From: Bradyrhizobium lablabi
Lineage (GTDB): Bacteria; Pseudomonadota; Alphaproteobacteria; Rhizobiales; Xanthobacteraceae
NCBI RefSeq assembly: GCF_900141755.1
Contig: NZ_LT670844.1
Span: 7,846,000 to 7,909,999 of the forward strand
Direction: 5' to 3'
DNA: 64,000 nucleotides
Shown: piece by piece, positions 8,666 through 17,604 of the stretch
How positions within the stretch are numbered: position 1 is the stretch's first letter
Layout of the letters: the number at the start of each line of letters is the position of its first letter
Translations under genes and position numbers: made by a program
Notes under the pieces: model-generated
The model's database searches: none
The model's input: only the letters and a program-made list of their open reading frames with translations
Told to the model about the DNA's origin: nothing

Positions 8666-10096
8666 TTAGCTGCAAACTGGCGGCAATTTGTGCTTCCAGG
8701 GCCGCGCCTGCTCGAGCTGCGCCGCCAGCCGAAACAACCCCGCCTCGTCCCCGAAGCGTCCCGCGAACATCATACCGAGGGGCAGGCCGGCCGAGTTCCA
8801 TGCCAGCGGTACCGACATCGAGGGCTGACCGGACATGTTGAACATCGAGGTTGCCGGGATATACCGCCGCAGGATCGGCGCGATATGGGACAGGTCCCGC
8901 GACATCGGGTTGAGCTCTCCGATCCGCAGCGGCGGCAAGCACAGCGTCGGACACAGGAACACGTCGCAGGTCTCGAAGAACGCCGCCAGCCCGCGCGAAA
9001 TCTGGAATGCACCGAGCTGCGCCGCCACGTAGTCCGCCGCGGTTGCTTTTTGCCCGTTATGGGCGGTTGCCAGCGTCAATACTTCAAAATCCTGATCCGT
9101 CATCGCGCGGCCCAAGCGCTGCTCGGCAAGGCGCACATTGAGCGCGGTGTTGGCGCCGACGATGGTTGACATCACCGCAGCCGGATCGGCGGCCAACGCC
9201 GGCGCGCGCTCCTCGACTTCATGGCCGAGCCCGGCCAGCATGGAGGCGACGTCCCGTGTCGCTGCCGCAATTTCGGGATCGATGGCGTCGCCATAGGGCG
9301 ATTTGTCGGTGAAGGCGATGCGAAGCCGTCCGGGATCGCGGCCGACTTCTTCCGCAAATGGTCGCTCCGGCGACGGCGCGTAGTAGAGGCTCGACGATTC
9401 CGGTCCGTGGATCGCGTCCAGCATCGCCGCGCTGTCGCGCACGCTGATGCTCACGACATGGCCGCAGGAAAACCCGCCCCAGCCTTCGCCGCGGTCCGGC
9501 CCGACTGGGTTGCGCGCCCGTGTCGGCTTTAGTCCGAACACGCCGGATGCGGAGGCCGGAATGCGGATCGAGCCGCCGCCATCGCTCGCATGCGCGACGG
9601 GGAGGATGCGCGCGGCAACGGCGGCGGCGGCGCCGCCGGACGAGCCGCCGGAGGAATGCGCGAGATTCCAGGGATTGCGGGTTGGGCCGAACAGGCGCGG
9701 CTCGGTGGTCGGCATTAGGCCAAATTCCGGACTGGAGCTTTTGCCGAAGATCGTCACGCCGGCATCAAGAAAGCGCTGCGCGAGGGTGCCGGTATGATCG
9801 GCGACATTGTCCTTGTAGAGGCTGGCGCCCGACGTCGTCCGCGTGCCCTCGAGGAGCTCCAGGTCCTTCAAGAGAAATGGCACGCCGGTGAAGGGGCCAC
9901 CCGGAAGCTCTCGCGCGATTTGCCGCTTTGCATAATCGTAATGCTTCACGACGACGGCGTTGATCTGCGGATCGACCTTGGCGGTGCGGGCGATCGCCTC
10001 GTCGAGCAATTCGCTCGCGCTGACGTGTTTCTTGCGGACAAGGTCAGCGAGGCCCACCGCGTCATAATTACCGTATTCGCGAAAGGCCATTTGCAT
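8666..10096 (-). CDS. amidase-signature family amidohydrolase
   Basis: 476 aa, normal for the amidase signature family. The Ser-cisSer-Lys triad is visible: Lys77 in GVPFLLKDL, cis-Ser around 152 in HSSGGSSGGAAAAVAA and the nucleophilic Ser around 176 in SDGGGSIRIPAS. It hydrolyses an amide bond; the substrate cannot be read from sequence. It is first reported in a minus-strand run with a D-2-hydroxyacid dehydrogenase and an ABC sugar-type importer upstream (43 bp from the dehydrogenase), so it may act on an imported amide or amino-sugar derivative. The start may be the ATG at 10090 instead. Confidence 0.88.
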   Translation of the reverse strand: MQMAFREYGNYDAVGLADLVRKKHVSASELLDEAIARTAKVDPQINAVVVKHYDYAKRQIARELPGGPFTGVPFLLKDLELLEGTRTTSGASLYKDNVADHTGTLAQRFLDAGVTIFGKSSSPEFGLMPTTEPRLFGPTRNPWNLAHSSGGSSGGAAAAVAARILPVAHASDGGGSIRIPASASGVFGLKPTRARNPVGPDRGEGWGGFSCGHVVSISVRDSAAMLDAIHGPESSSLYYAPSPERPFAEEVGRDPGRLRIAFTDKSPYGDAIDPEIAAATRDVASMLAGLGHEVEERAPALAADPAAVMSTIVGANTALNVRLAEQRLGRAMTDQDFEVLTLATAHNGQKATAADYVAAQLGAFQISRGLAAFFETCDVFLCPTLCLPPLRIGELNPMSRDLSHIAPILRRYIPATSMFNMSGQPSMSVPLAWNSAGLPLGMMFAGRFGDEAGLFRLAAQLEQARPWKHKLPPVCS

Positions 10097-10139
10097 TACC
10101 CGCGGTCATGAAACAACGAAGCCGGCGAAGCGACCGGGG

Positions 10140-11129
10140 TCAGCCGAGCACGTCTGGATTGATGACGTTCTGGCGGATCGGTTCGCCATCGAGCGCGCTC
10201 AGGATATTTCGCGCGGTCTGCTCGCTCATGCGATCGACAGCTTCCCGTGTGACGCCGGCGACATGCGGGGCCATGATCACGTTCGGCAATTCGAACAGCG
10301 AATGGCCCATCGGCGGCGGCTCCTGCTCGAACACGTCGAGACCGGCGCCGGCGAGTTCTCCCGATACCAGCGCGGCAAACAGCGCCCGCTCGTCGACGAT
10401 GCCGCCGCGCGCGGTGTTGATGAGGTAGGCGGTGGGCTTCATCCGTGCCAGACGCGCCGCGTTGAACATCCCGATGGTCTCGGGCGTTTTCGGGCAATGG
10501 ATGCTGACAAACTCGGCGCGCGGCAGCGCCGCGTCGAGATCGGCGACGGGCTCGCAACCCGCCGCCTTGATCTCACCGGCGGCCTTGTAGGGATCGTAGA
10601 CCAGGACGTTCATTTCCATGGCAAGGCAGCGTTTCGCGGTGCGGGTGCCGATGCGGCCAAAGCCTACGATCAGCACGGTCTTGCCGAAGAGATCATAGGG
10701 CAGCATGCCGAGCCGATGGCCCCATTTGCCGTCTTTGACGATGGAATGCATTTCCACAGCGCGTTTTGCCAGCGTCAGCATCATGAACAGCGCTTGTTCG
10801 GCGACCGAGGGCGAGTTGGCGGTGCCGGCCACCATCAGCGGGATCTTGCGGCGAGACAGCGCCGGGACATCGACGGCGTCATAGCCGACGCCGATCCGGG
10901 TCACCACCTTCATGTCCTTGGAAGCCTCGAGCTCCGGCTCGCCGAATTTTGTCGCGCCGAGCGCCACGCCATGGACCGGTGCCTGCGCCTTCAGCATGGC
11001 CTCGAAATCGGGCGCGGAGATCATGTTGGGGAATTCGACGAGCTCGATGTCCTCCCGTTCCTTCAATAGTGCCCGCCCTGGCTGCGACATCGATTCAGTG
11101 ACGAAAATTTTCTTCTTGTTGGTCGCCAT
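10140..11129 (-). CDS. D-isomer-specific 2-hydroxyacid dehydrogenase, NAD-dependent
   Basis: 329 aa. The Rossmann nucleotide motif is VLIVGFGRIGTRTAKRCLAM; the catalytic set is Arg in NTARGGIVDERAL, Glu in DVFEQEPPP and His in IMAPHVAGVT. It interconverts a 2-oxo acid and a D-2-hydroxyacid, as in phosphoglycerate, glyoxylate or hydroxypyruvate reductases. It lies between the amidase and an ABC importer transcribed the same way, which suggests catabolism of the imported compound. Substrate choice among family members is not readable. Confidence 0.9.
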   Translation of the reverse strand: MATNKKKIFVTESMSQPGRALLKEREDIELVEFPNMISAPDFEAMLKAQAPVHGVALGATKFGEPELEASKDMKVVTRIGVGYDAVDVPALSRRKIPLMVAGTANSPSVAEQALFMMLTLAKRAVEMHSIVKDGKWGHRLGMLPYDLFGKTVLIVGFGRIGTRTAKRCLAMEMNVLVYDPYKAAGEIKAAGCEPVADLDAALPRAEFVSIHCPKTPETIGMFNAARLARMKPTAYLINTARGGIVDERALFAALVSGELAGAGLDVFEQEPPPMGHSLFELPNVIMAPHVAGVTREAVDRMSEQTARNILSALDGEPIRQNVINPDVLG

Positions 11130-11177
11130 TCCCGTTTCCCTGCCAGCCCCCGAGGGCTCTTGTTTGTTGTGCTGCCG

Positions 11178-12278
11178 TCAAAGGACGACGCCGGTAACCT
11201 CATTTAGCAGGTGCATATTGTTGAGGTCCACTGCCAATCGCAGCGGCCCGCCGTCGCGTGCGCCGGCGTTGGGGTTGACGCGTCCGCAGATCTGCGCGCC
11301 TTCCATGGTAAAGTAAATCAACGTCTCCATACCCATCGGCTCGGTGACATCCAGGACCGCGTCGAAGGGCTCTACCCCGGGCTCCAGATGCGAGTTCGCC
11401 TCGGTGATGTGCTCCGGCCTGATGCCGAGCAGCAATTTCTCGTTCCGCGCGACGCTTTGATAGCGCACCGCGCGGTTCAGCGGCAGCGGGAAGGCGATGC
11501 GGTCGGTCAGGCGGATGTGCAGCTTGCCTGCGACCTCCTCGAGCCGGCAGGGTACGAAATTCATTGCCGGCGAGCCGATGAAGCCGGCGACAAAACGCGT
11601 CGCCGGATGGTGATAGAGGTCGTTCGGCGTTCCGATCTGCTCGATCCGGCCGTGGTTCATGACCACGACCCGGTCGGCGAGCGTCATCGCCTCGACCTGA
11701 TCGTGGGTGACATAGACGGTCGTGGTGCGGACCTTCTGGTGCACTTTCTTGATTTCGATCCGCATCTGTACGCGCAGCTTGGCGTCGAGATTGGACAAGG
11801 GTTCGTCGAACAAGAACACCTTGGGATTACGAACGATGGCGCGGCCCATCGCGACGCGCTGGCGCTGACCGCCGGACAACTGCTTCGGCTTGCGGTCGAT
11901 CAGGTCGGTGATGTCGAGCATGCGGGCGGCTTCGGTGACCCGGCTCTTGATCTCGGCCTTTGGATAGTGTTTCAGGCGCAATCCGAACGACATGTTTTCC
12001 GCAACCGTCATGTGCGGGTAAAGCGCGTAATTCTGAAACACCATCGCGATGTCGCGGTCCTTTGGCGGCACGTCGTTGACGACGTCGCCGCCGATCATGA
12101 TGTCGCCGTCGGTGATGTCTTCCAGCCCCGCGATCATCCGCAGCGTGGTGGACTTTCCGCAGCCGGATGGTCCGACCAGCACGACGAACTCATGGTCGGC
12201 GATGTCGAGGTCGATGCCGCGCACCGCCTCGACCTCGTCATAACGCTTGATCACCTTACGCAACGTCACGTCAGCCAT
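11178..12278 (-). CDS. carbohydrate ABC importer ATPase (UgpC/MalK type)
   Basis: 366 aa. It has a nucleotide-binding domain with Walker [10 protein letters not shown], signature [15 protein letters not shown], Walker [17 protein letters not shown] and H-loop [17 protein letters not shown]-terminal regulatory OB-type domain (about residues 235-366) is of the MalK/UgpC kind. Such ATPases drive uptake of sugars, polyols or glycerol phosphates. It lies 4 bp after a permease gene in the same direction, completing the importer encoded at 11178-15645. Confidence 0.92.
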   Translation of the reverse strand: MADVTLRKVIKRYDEVEAVRGIDLDIADHEFVVLVGPSGCGKSTTLRMIAGLEDITDGDIMIGGDVVNDVPPKDRDIAMVFQNYALYPHMTVAENMSFGLRLKHYPKAEIKSRVTEAARMLDITDLIDRKPKQLSGGQRQRVAMGRAIVRNPKVFLFDEPLSNLDAKLRVQMRIEIKKVHQKVRTTTVYVTHDQVEAMTLADRVVVMNHGRIEQIGTPNDLYHHPATRFVAGFIGSPAMNFVPCRLEEVAGKLHIRLTDRIAFPLPLNRAVRYQSVARNEKLLLGIRPEHITEANSHLEPGVEPFDAVLDVTEPMGMETLIYFTMEGAQICGRVNPNAGARDGGPLRLAVDLNNMHLLNEVTGVVL

Positions 12279-12282
12279 GAGT

Positions 12283-13197
12283 TCAACCCTTTGTCGCGCC
12301 GGCGGTCAGGCCGGCAATGTAGTAGTCCATCAGGAACGCGTAGATGATCAGCGGCGGCGCGGCGCCGAGCAGCGCCCCGGTCATGATCTGCCCCCAGTTG
12401 AAGACGTCACCCTTGATCAAGGTGGTGATGATACCGACCGGCAGCACCAACTGGTCGGTCGAGGTCGTGAACACCAGGGGATAGAGGAATTGCGCCCAGG
12501 ACACCGTGAAGGCGAAGATGGTCGCGGCGATCAGGCCGGGTAGCGCCACCGGAATGAAGATGCGCGTCAGGGTCTGGAACCATGACGCGCCGTCGATGAT
12601 GGCGGCCTCATCCAGTTCCTTCGGGATCGAGGCGAAGTAGCCGATCATGATCCAGGTGCAGAACGGCACGGTCAGCGTCGGATAGATGATCAGCAGCACG
12701 TACCATCGGTTGATCAGCTGGATGCCGGTCCAGTCGCCGAACACCGCGAACATCTTGAACAGAGGCAAGAACAGCAGCGTGTCCGGGATGAGATAGGTCA
12801 GAAACACCCCGGTCGCGAGCGTCGCCGAACCCCAGAACCGCATGCGGGACAGTGCGAACGCGGCGGGCACGCTGATCAGCATGGTGATCGTCACCACGAA
12901 GATTGAGACAAACGCGGAGTTCCGAAAGAACGTCAGGAACTGGTTCGACGTCAGCAGTTCGACGTAGTTCGACAGCGTCGGATGAAACACCCACCAGGGA
13001 TTAGTCGCGGCCGAGATCTCCGCGCTGCTCTTGAGCGAGGTGATCAGCATGTAAAGCGGTGGCACCAGCGAGAAGAACGCAAACAGGGTGAGGAAGAAGT
13101 ATGACCACCGGAGCGCCCAGGTACGATCGCGGCTCATGCTGCCATATTTGACCCTGCGGGTCGGCGCGGCCTTGTCGATCAACACGGTGCTTGTCAT
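12283..13197 (-). CDS. carbohydrate ABC importer permease, MalG/UgpE type
   Basis: 304 aa, six predicted membrane helices. A basic N-terminal tail leads into the first helix near [20 protein letters not shown]. The inner-membrane EAA loop is visible as [20 protein letters not shown], the site that docks on the ATPase. It overlaps the previous permease gene by one base and is spaced 4 bp from the ATPase gene. It forms the heterodimeric channel with the product of 13197-14135. Confidence 0.92.
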   Translation of the reverse strand: MTSTVLIDKAAPTRRVKYGSMSRDRTWALRWSYFFLTLFAFFSLVPPLYMLITSLKSSAEISAATNPWWVFHPTLSNYVELLTSNQFLTFFRNSAFVSIFVVTITMLISVPAAFALSRMRFWGSATLATGVFLTYLIPDTLLFLPLFKMFAVFGDWTGIQLINRWYVLLIIYPTLTVPFCTWIMIGYFASIPKELDEAAIIDGASWFQTLTRIFIPVALPGLIAATIFAFTVSWAQFLYPLVFTTSTDQLVLPVGIITTLIKGDVFNWGQIMTGALLGAAPPLIIYAFLMDYYIAGLTAGATKG

Positions 13198-14135
13198 CAG
13201 GCTTCATTTCCCCGTTTATTGATATCGCGCAGGATGAAGATCGCCGCGATCGCGAGGATCGGAAACATGAACAGCGAGACGCTGGCGCCGAGCGGGATGT
13301 CGCCGCCCTCGATACCAACGCGGAACGCCCAGGTCGCGAAGATATGCGTGTGGTCCAGCGGACCGCCAGTGGTCAGGATGCGGACGATATCGAAATTGGC
13401 GAAGGTCACGATCAGCGAAAACAGCGTCGTGATCGCGATGATGTTGCGCATCATCGGCAGCGTGACGTACCAAATGCGCTGCCACCAGTTGGCGCCGTCG
13501 ATGGCCGCGGCCTCATAAAGCTGCTCGGGCACCGATTTCAGCGACGCCAGATACAGAATCATGAAGAAGGGCGCGCCAAACCAGATATTGACCAGAATGA
13601 CGGTAAAACGGGCCCAGTTGGGTTCGCCGGTCCAAGCGATCGGTCCGATGCCGAAAAACGAAAGGGTGTAGTTGAAGGCGCTGTAGGAGGGATCGAACAG
13701 CCATAGCCAGGCCAGCGTGCTCATCGCGGGGGGAATCACCCACGGCACCAACAGCATTCCGCGCCACTTGCGTTGGCCCTTCGCGGGAATGTTGTGTACG
13801 AGGTGTGCGACGACGAAGCCGATCAGCGCTTTGAACACCACGGCCGTGATCGCAAAGATACAGGATTGCTCAACGACCAGCCAAAATGTCTCGCGCTTGA
13901 ACAGGAACTGAAAGTTTCCGAGGCCGACAAAACGCTGCATCGACTTGTTTAGGGTTGCGAGATGCAGCGAGTAGAAGGCGGGATAAATCACCAGCAGCGC
14001 GATCAACAGGATCAGAGGCAATGTCATCAGGAAAGCGGTCATCGACTTTCGCTTGAGCGCCGTACGTAAGCTGCCCCGCTTGCGCCTGGCACGACCATCG
14101 ACAGCGCTGTCGGCTCTAATCGCGACATCAACCAT
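13197..14135 (-). CDS. carbohydrate ABC importer permease, MalF/UgpA type
   Basis: 312 aa with a basic N-terminus and six membrane helices; the first is MTLPLILLIALLVIYPAFYS. The EAA loop VPEQLYEAAAIDGANWWQRI is clear. It shares one base with the following permease gene. It lies about 170 bp downstream of the binding-protein gene, a gap in which I see no gene; a partial attenuator there would fit the usual excess of binding protein, but I cannot point to one. Confidence 0.92.
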   Translation of the reverse strand: MVDVAIRADSAVDGRARRKRGSLRTALKRKSMTAFLMTLPLILLIALLVIYPAFYSLHLATLNKSMQRFVGLGNFQFLFKRETFWLVVEQSCIFAITAVVFKALIGFVVAHLVHNIPAKGQRKWRGMLLVPWVIPPAMSTLAWLWLFDPSYSAFNYTLSFFGIGPIAWTGEPNWARFTVILVNIWFGAPFFMILYLASLKSVPEQLYEAAAIDGANWWQRIWYVTLPMMRNIIAITTLFSLIVTFANFDIVRILTTGGPLDHTHIFATWAFRVGIEGGDIPLGASVSLFMFPILAIAAIFILRDINKRGNEA

Positions 14136-14304
14136 GGTGCATCTTCCTCGCCCGTTTTATTGCAGTGAGCCAGCGTCCGGATGTTTCCGGACATATCAAC
14201 CTGAGGCCGGCGATCATGGCCCGCCGCTCGCCTTGTTGACATAGATGATCATTGCGACTGCGCGCCGCAGCGGCCACGCGACCGCTGCGGCGAATTCCTT
14301 CGCC

Positions 14305-15645
14305 TCAACTGCGCATGTAGCCTTCGCACTCGCCTTCCGCCCAGGCCAGCGTCTTCTCCATCGCTTCGCCCTGATAGTACCTCACGCACATTTTTGTCAG
14401 GATGGCTTGCGTATAGATCTGCTGGGCGATCTTGGGCGGCGCCGGTGACGCGGCAATCGACAGGATTTGATGGTTGTACGGATTTGGGTAGTGGTAGAGC
14501 GTCCCCTTTGGCGGGCCTTCTTCGGCCCATGTCTTCAGGGTGGTCAATTTCTCGAACGCCGGCAAGTCGTAGCCGCCGCTGGCTGCAACAAGCTTCTCAA
14601 CCGAAGCCGGCTGCGACAGGTGGACCAGCAAGCTCTTCGCGGCCTCCTTGTTCTTGGAAAAATTCCATGTGGTCCAGAAGAAGGGAAGGAATGGGGCAAA
14701 GCGGCCCTTCGGACCCAGCGGGAAGCCGTGTGTCCAGCATTGCTCGGCGACATCGGGCGCGTCGCGTTTGGCAACCGCCCATGCGCTCGGCGGATTCATG
14801 ATCAATGCGCCCTTGCCTGACACCAGCCATTTGTTGTTGGAGGCGTCGTCCCATGCCGGTGCATCGGGCGGCAGGAATGCCATCAGTTTCTTGTAAAACT
14901 CAAGTGCCTGGCGGACGGCGTCGGTCTTAACAGTGATGTTGGAATTGGCGTCGACGAGTTGCGCGCCGAAGGCGAGGAAGAATGCGCCGGCGGTGTCGAC
15001 GGAATCGCTGGTTGTACCGAGTCCAATCCCGAACGCAAAGCCGCCCTTCTGGCAGGCTTCGGCCGCCTTGAGGAACGTATCCGTCGTCCAGTTGTCCGCT
15101 TTGGGCGGTGCGCCGGCGGGATACATCGCCTGGACGTCAATATTGGCGTACTTCTTCATCAGGTCGATGCGGGAGCAGGGCCCTTTGATCTGGCTGCCGA
15201 TAGTGGCGGGAACGCCGAGCCATTTGTCGCCGGCCTTGCCCAGGTACTGCACCGTGCCATTGACGGCGCCGTTCTGCTTGATCAGCGGCTCCATGATGTC
15301 GTTGACGGGCTCGAGCAGATCAGCCTGTGCGTGGGGCCACCAGGTCGGCATCGCCAGGATGTCATGGCCGGTTTTTCCCTGAGCCTCGGTGGCGATGGTC
15401 AACAGAGTCTTGTTGCCCTGGCTCGTGATGTAGTCGATCGAAACCTCGACCTTTTCCTTGGCGGCCCACTCATTGACGAGCTCGGTAGAGGCACTGTTGG
15501 CGCCGGGCACCCAGTGATCCCAGAAGCCCATCGTGAGCTTCCCGGCAGCGTACGCGCCCCGAACATAGGGCGCTGTTATCAGCGCTGCAGACGACATGGC
15601 GGTAGCAGCAACGAATTGCCGCCGAGAAAGCTTCTTCCGTGACAT
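14305..15645 (-). CDS. carbohydrate ABC importer substrate-binding protein, Tat-exported
   Basis: 446 aa from the ATG at 15645, preceded by GGGAGGGA; the longer reading to 15762 has no ribosome site. The N-terminus is a twin-arginine signal (SRRQFVAATAMSSAALITAP). The mature protein is a family-1 (MalE/UgpB-like) solute-binding protein: LTMGFWDHWVPGAN, a WWPHAQADLLEP block, and an aromatic-rich ligand region (FFWTTWNFSKNKEAAKSLL). The ligand is probably a sugar or polyol. Tat export suggests folding before export. Confidence 0.9.
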   Translation of the reverse strand: MSRKKLSRRQFVAATAMSSAALITAPYVRGAYAAGKLTMGFWDHWVPGANSASTELVNEWAAKEKVEVSIDYITSQGNKTLLTIATEAQGKTGHDILAMPTWWPHAQADLLEPVNDIMEPLIKQNGAVNGTVQYLGKAGDKWLGVPATIGSQIKGPCSRIDLMKKYANIDVQAMYPAGAPPKADNWTTDTFLKAAEACQKGGFAFGIGLGTTSDSVDTAGAFFLAFGAQLVDANSNITVKTDAVRQALEFYKKLMAFLPPDAPAWDDASNNKWLVSGKGALIMNPPSAWAVAKRDAPDVAEQCWTHGFPLGPKGRFAPFLPFFWTTWNFSKNKEAAKSLLVHLSQPASVEKLVAASGGYDLPAFEKLTTLKTWAEEGPPKGTLYHYPNPYNHQILSIAASPAPPKIAQQIYTQAILTKMCVRYYQGEAMEKTLAWAEGECEGYMRS

Positions 15646-16124
15646 GGCGTTCCCTCCCTGGTGAGCCAATCCTGGTAAGCTTGGAAATCCCGTCGTTTTT
15701 GCTTCGCCGCCGTCAGGCCGAACTTGGCGTGACGGGGCTGCGCGGTGATTTCGTTGTCGCAATCAGAGCAGAATTGCCGGCGTCTGTCGAGAAATCCGGC
15801 GCCGTGCGGTTCTAGTACTAACGTTGCGGGCAAATTTGCCGCAGCTGGAATCCTTGCCGCTTCGTGCATGCCGTCGCCGAGGCGCGATGAAAACGGTTGT
15901 TGCGCTGCACATACGATCGCGGGCCGGGATGCGCAATTGCGCCGCAGTCCGGTTTCATCCTGCGTAACCGGCTCTTGCGGCGCAAGTTTCCAGATCGTGG
16001 ACAAGGCGGCGGGACGGTAGACTTGCAGGTCTCGGAAACGATAATGTCCGGATACGGCAGGTTGCATGCCGCCCTCCAACGAACAGCCAGCCCGAAAATC
16101 CACATCGACCATGGAGATTAAAGA
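15646..16124. other. 479-bp intergenic region between divergent genes
   Basis: It separates the importer operon (minus) from the LTXXQ-protein gene (plus), so it must hold both promoters. Open frames here have no ribosome site or recognisable domain and I reject them. The only structured site I see is the 12-bp palindrome at 15829-15840. A GGAG ribosome site for the plus-strand gene is at 16113-16116. Confidence 0.5.
15829..15840. promoter_or_regulatory. 12-bp perfect palindrome, possible operator
   Basis: GGCAAATTTGCC reads the same on both strands and lies 184 bp upstream of the binding-protein start. AT-centred palindromes of this size are typical of LacI- or GntR-type operators for sugar importers. 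No regulator gene is adjacent, so this is a weak call. Confidence 0.3.
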
Positions 16125-16832
16125 ATGATCAGTTCGACACCGACGGCGCGTGCGCGGTTGAGATTGCGCGTCGTGCTTGGGGCCGTTGTCGTCCTGCTTC
16201 TCAACGCGCCTTCGGCCGCGGACGCGCAAGGGCTGGTCAAAGGCGTTCAAGAAGGAGCCAAGGAGGGCAACAAGGCGGCCGGACCGGTCGGCGCCGTGCT
16301 CGGCGGAGCGATTGGCGGTGTGGCCGGTGTTTTTACCGGCGTGCTTGGTGTCGGCAAGAACGAGCCGGCGCCGGCGGCGGGCCCAAAGCAGCCTGGTTCC
16401 GCAAAGAATGCCAAGGGAGCCAAGGGTGCGAAGGAAACCAAGCAGGCCGTGCTGACCCAGGAGGGCGAGCCGCAACTGACGGCCGAACAAATCGTCGCCA
16501 GCAGCGATGCCAACATCGAACGGATCAAGGCCGAATTGAAACTCACGCCCGAGCAGGAGAAGAACTGGGCCGGGTTCTCAAGCGCGATGCATTACCTCGG
16601 CCATAACGGGGCCGACCGTCTCAACTTGCGTATTGCCCGCGCCAAGCGCGACCCGCCCGACGATATTATCGAGCAGATGCGCAACGAAGCCCAGTTTCTC
16701 AATGATCGCGCGGTGGATCAGCGCAGTGTCGCCGACGCCGCCGAGCCGCTATTTGCAAGCCTCGACGACAAGCAAAAAGCGCTCTTCATCGAGGAAATGG
16801 TGCGCTTAAGTCATGAGCGCGGCCTCGATTAA
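16125..16832 (+). CDS. exported LTXXQ-motif (Spy/CpxP-like) protein
   Basis: 235 aa. The start at 16125 follows GGAG. A basic N-terminus and hydrophobic stretch (VVLGAVVVLLLNAPSAADAQ) form a signal. Next is a glycine-rich hydrophobic segment of glycine-zipper type (VGAVLGGAIGGVAGVFTGVL), then a Lys/Ala-rich linker. The C-terminal 110 residues are helical with the LTXXQ-type LKLTPEQEKNW motif and a second helix pair ending LDDKQKALFIEEMVRLSHE. LTXXQ proteins are periplasmic chaperone-like proteins of the envelope-stress type. The added glycine zipper, which could insert in a membrane, is unusual. Confidence 0.8.
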   Translation: MISSTPTARARLRLRVVLGAVVVLLLNAPSAADAQGLVKGVQEGAKEGNKAAGPVGAVLGGAIGGVAGVFTGVLGVGKNEPAPAAGPKQPGSAKNAKGAKGAKETKQAVLTQEGEPQLTAEQIVASSDANIERIKAELKLTPEQEKNWAGFSSAMHYLGHNGADRLNLRIARAKRDPPDDIIEQMRNEAQFLNDRAVDQRSVADAAEPLFASLDDKQKALFIEEMVRLSHERGLD

Positions 16833-16833
16833 A

Positions 16834-16909
16834 GCGTTTTCAAGCGAAGAGAACGCGCCAAATCAAAAATCTAGAGCCCCGTTTCGATTCCATCGAAACC
16901 GGGCTCTAG
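16834..16909. repeat. intergenic double-hairpin palindromic repeat (Bradyrhizobium REP-like)
   Basis: Two hairpins lie one after the other directly after a stop codon. The first pairs GCGTTTTC (16834-16841) with GAGAACGC (16849-16856). The second pairs 16871-16888 with 16892-16909 over 18 positions with one mismatch and a 3-base loop, both arms ending in CTAGAG/CTCTAG. I recall this arrangement as a frequent dispersed intergenic element in Bradyrhizobium genomes. It can also end transcription of the upstream gene, although no long T-run follows. Confidence 0.75.
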
Positions 16910-17150
16910 GCCGCAACTCCGGCGGGGAACGCATCGGCCCGGCGCGGGCGAATAGCCGGGCACTCATGCCCCTGGGGTAGGGTTTGAAGGGCGCGGCACC
17001 CGGCTATCCTGCCGCAGCGGCGCGGCCCTTCAACTCGTCACGCAAAATTGGAGAAAAGCTGACGGTTCCACGCCAGGGTGATGGCCGAGTCGGGGCGTTG
17101 TCGGGAACAACGTGTGGAACGTTGTTAGATCGCCTTGGCCGGGTGACGTC

Positions 17151-17552
17151 TCACGCCTTCGGAAAATTCAGCTCCACGCCGACGCCGTCGGGATCGTACA
17201 GGAAGAATTGCGTGTCGCCGGTGCGCGGCACGATGCTCTCGCGGAATTTTACGTTCTTGGCTTGCAGGCGCTTGCGCACGCCCTCGACATCGGTCGCGGC
17301 AAAGGCGATGTGGTCGAGCCGGCCGGTGTCCTCATATTTCTTCTCGGTGCCGCGCACCACGATGCCTTCGCGCGGCTTGCGGGTACCCATCAGATGCACC
17401 GTCGCGGTGCCGCCGGAATAGAGCCAGTAGCCGGGAAAATCGAGCGGCGGACGGTCGCCGTTTTCCAGTCCCAGCAGCTCGCAATAGAACTCCTTGGTGC
17501 GCTCCAGATCCTGCGGTTCGATGGTGTAATGTTGCAGTCCGCCGAGTGGCAT
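17151..17552 (-). CDS. VOC superfamily (glyoxalase/dioxygenase-like) protein
   Basis: 133 aa, one VOC unit of two beta-alpha-beta-beta-beta modules. Candidate metal ligands are His8 (LQHYTIEP), a His in the middle (ATVHLMG or LDHIAFAA) and the C-terminal Glu in GVGVELNF. The DPDG motif before it is typical of glyoxalase and extradiol dioxygenase relatives. An AAGGAGAAG site precedes the start. It lies about 50 bp downstream of the MFS carrier gene in the same direction and may be its partner, but the substrate is unknown. Confidence 0.85.
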   Translation of the reverse strand: MPLGGLQHYTIEPQDLERTKEFYCELLGLENGDRPPLDFPGYWLYSGGTATVHLMGTRKPREGIVVRGTEKKYEDTGRLDHIAFAATDVEGVRKRLQAKNVKFRESIVPRTGDTQFFLYDPDGVGVELNFPKA

Positions 17553-17604
17553 AGAGTCTTCTCCTTGAGAGGAACGTTAAATCGGTATCGGGATGTGCGA
17601 TCGC

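Noticed and set aside
11211..12347. Long plus-strand frame opposite the ABC ATPase gene
   Set aside because: Antisense shadow of a clear ATPase; its His/Asp/Arg-rich composition is typical of reversed GC-rich coding sequence.
15579..16490. 303-codon minus-strand frame overlapping the LTXXQ-protein gene
   Set aside because: No ribosome site, Arg-rich shadow composition, and it overlaps two better genes on either side.
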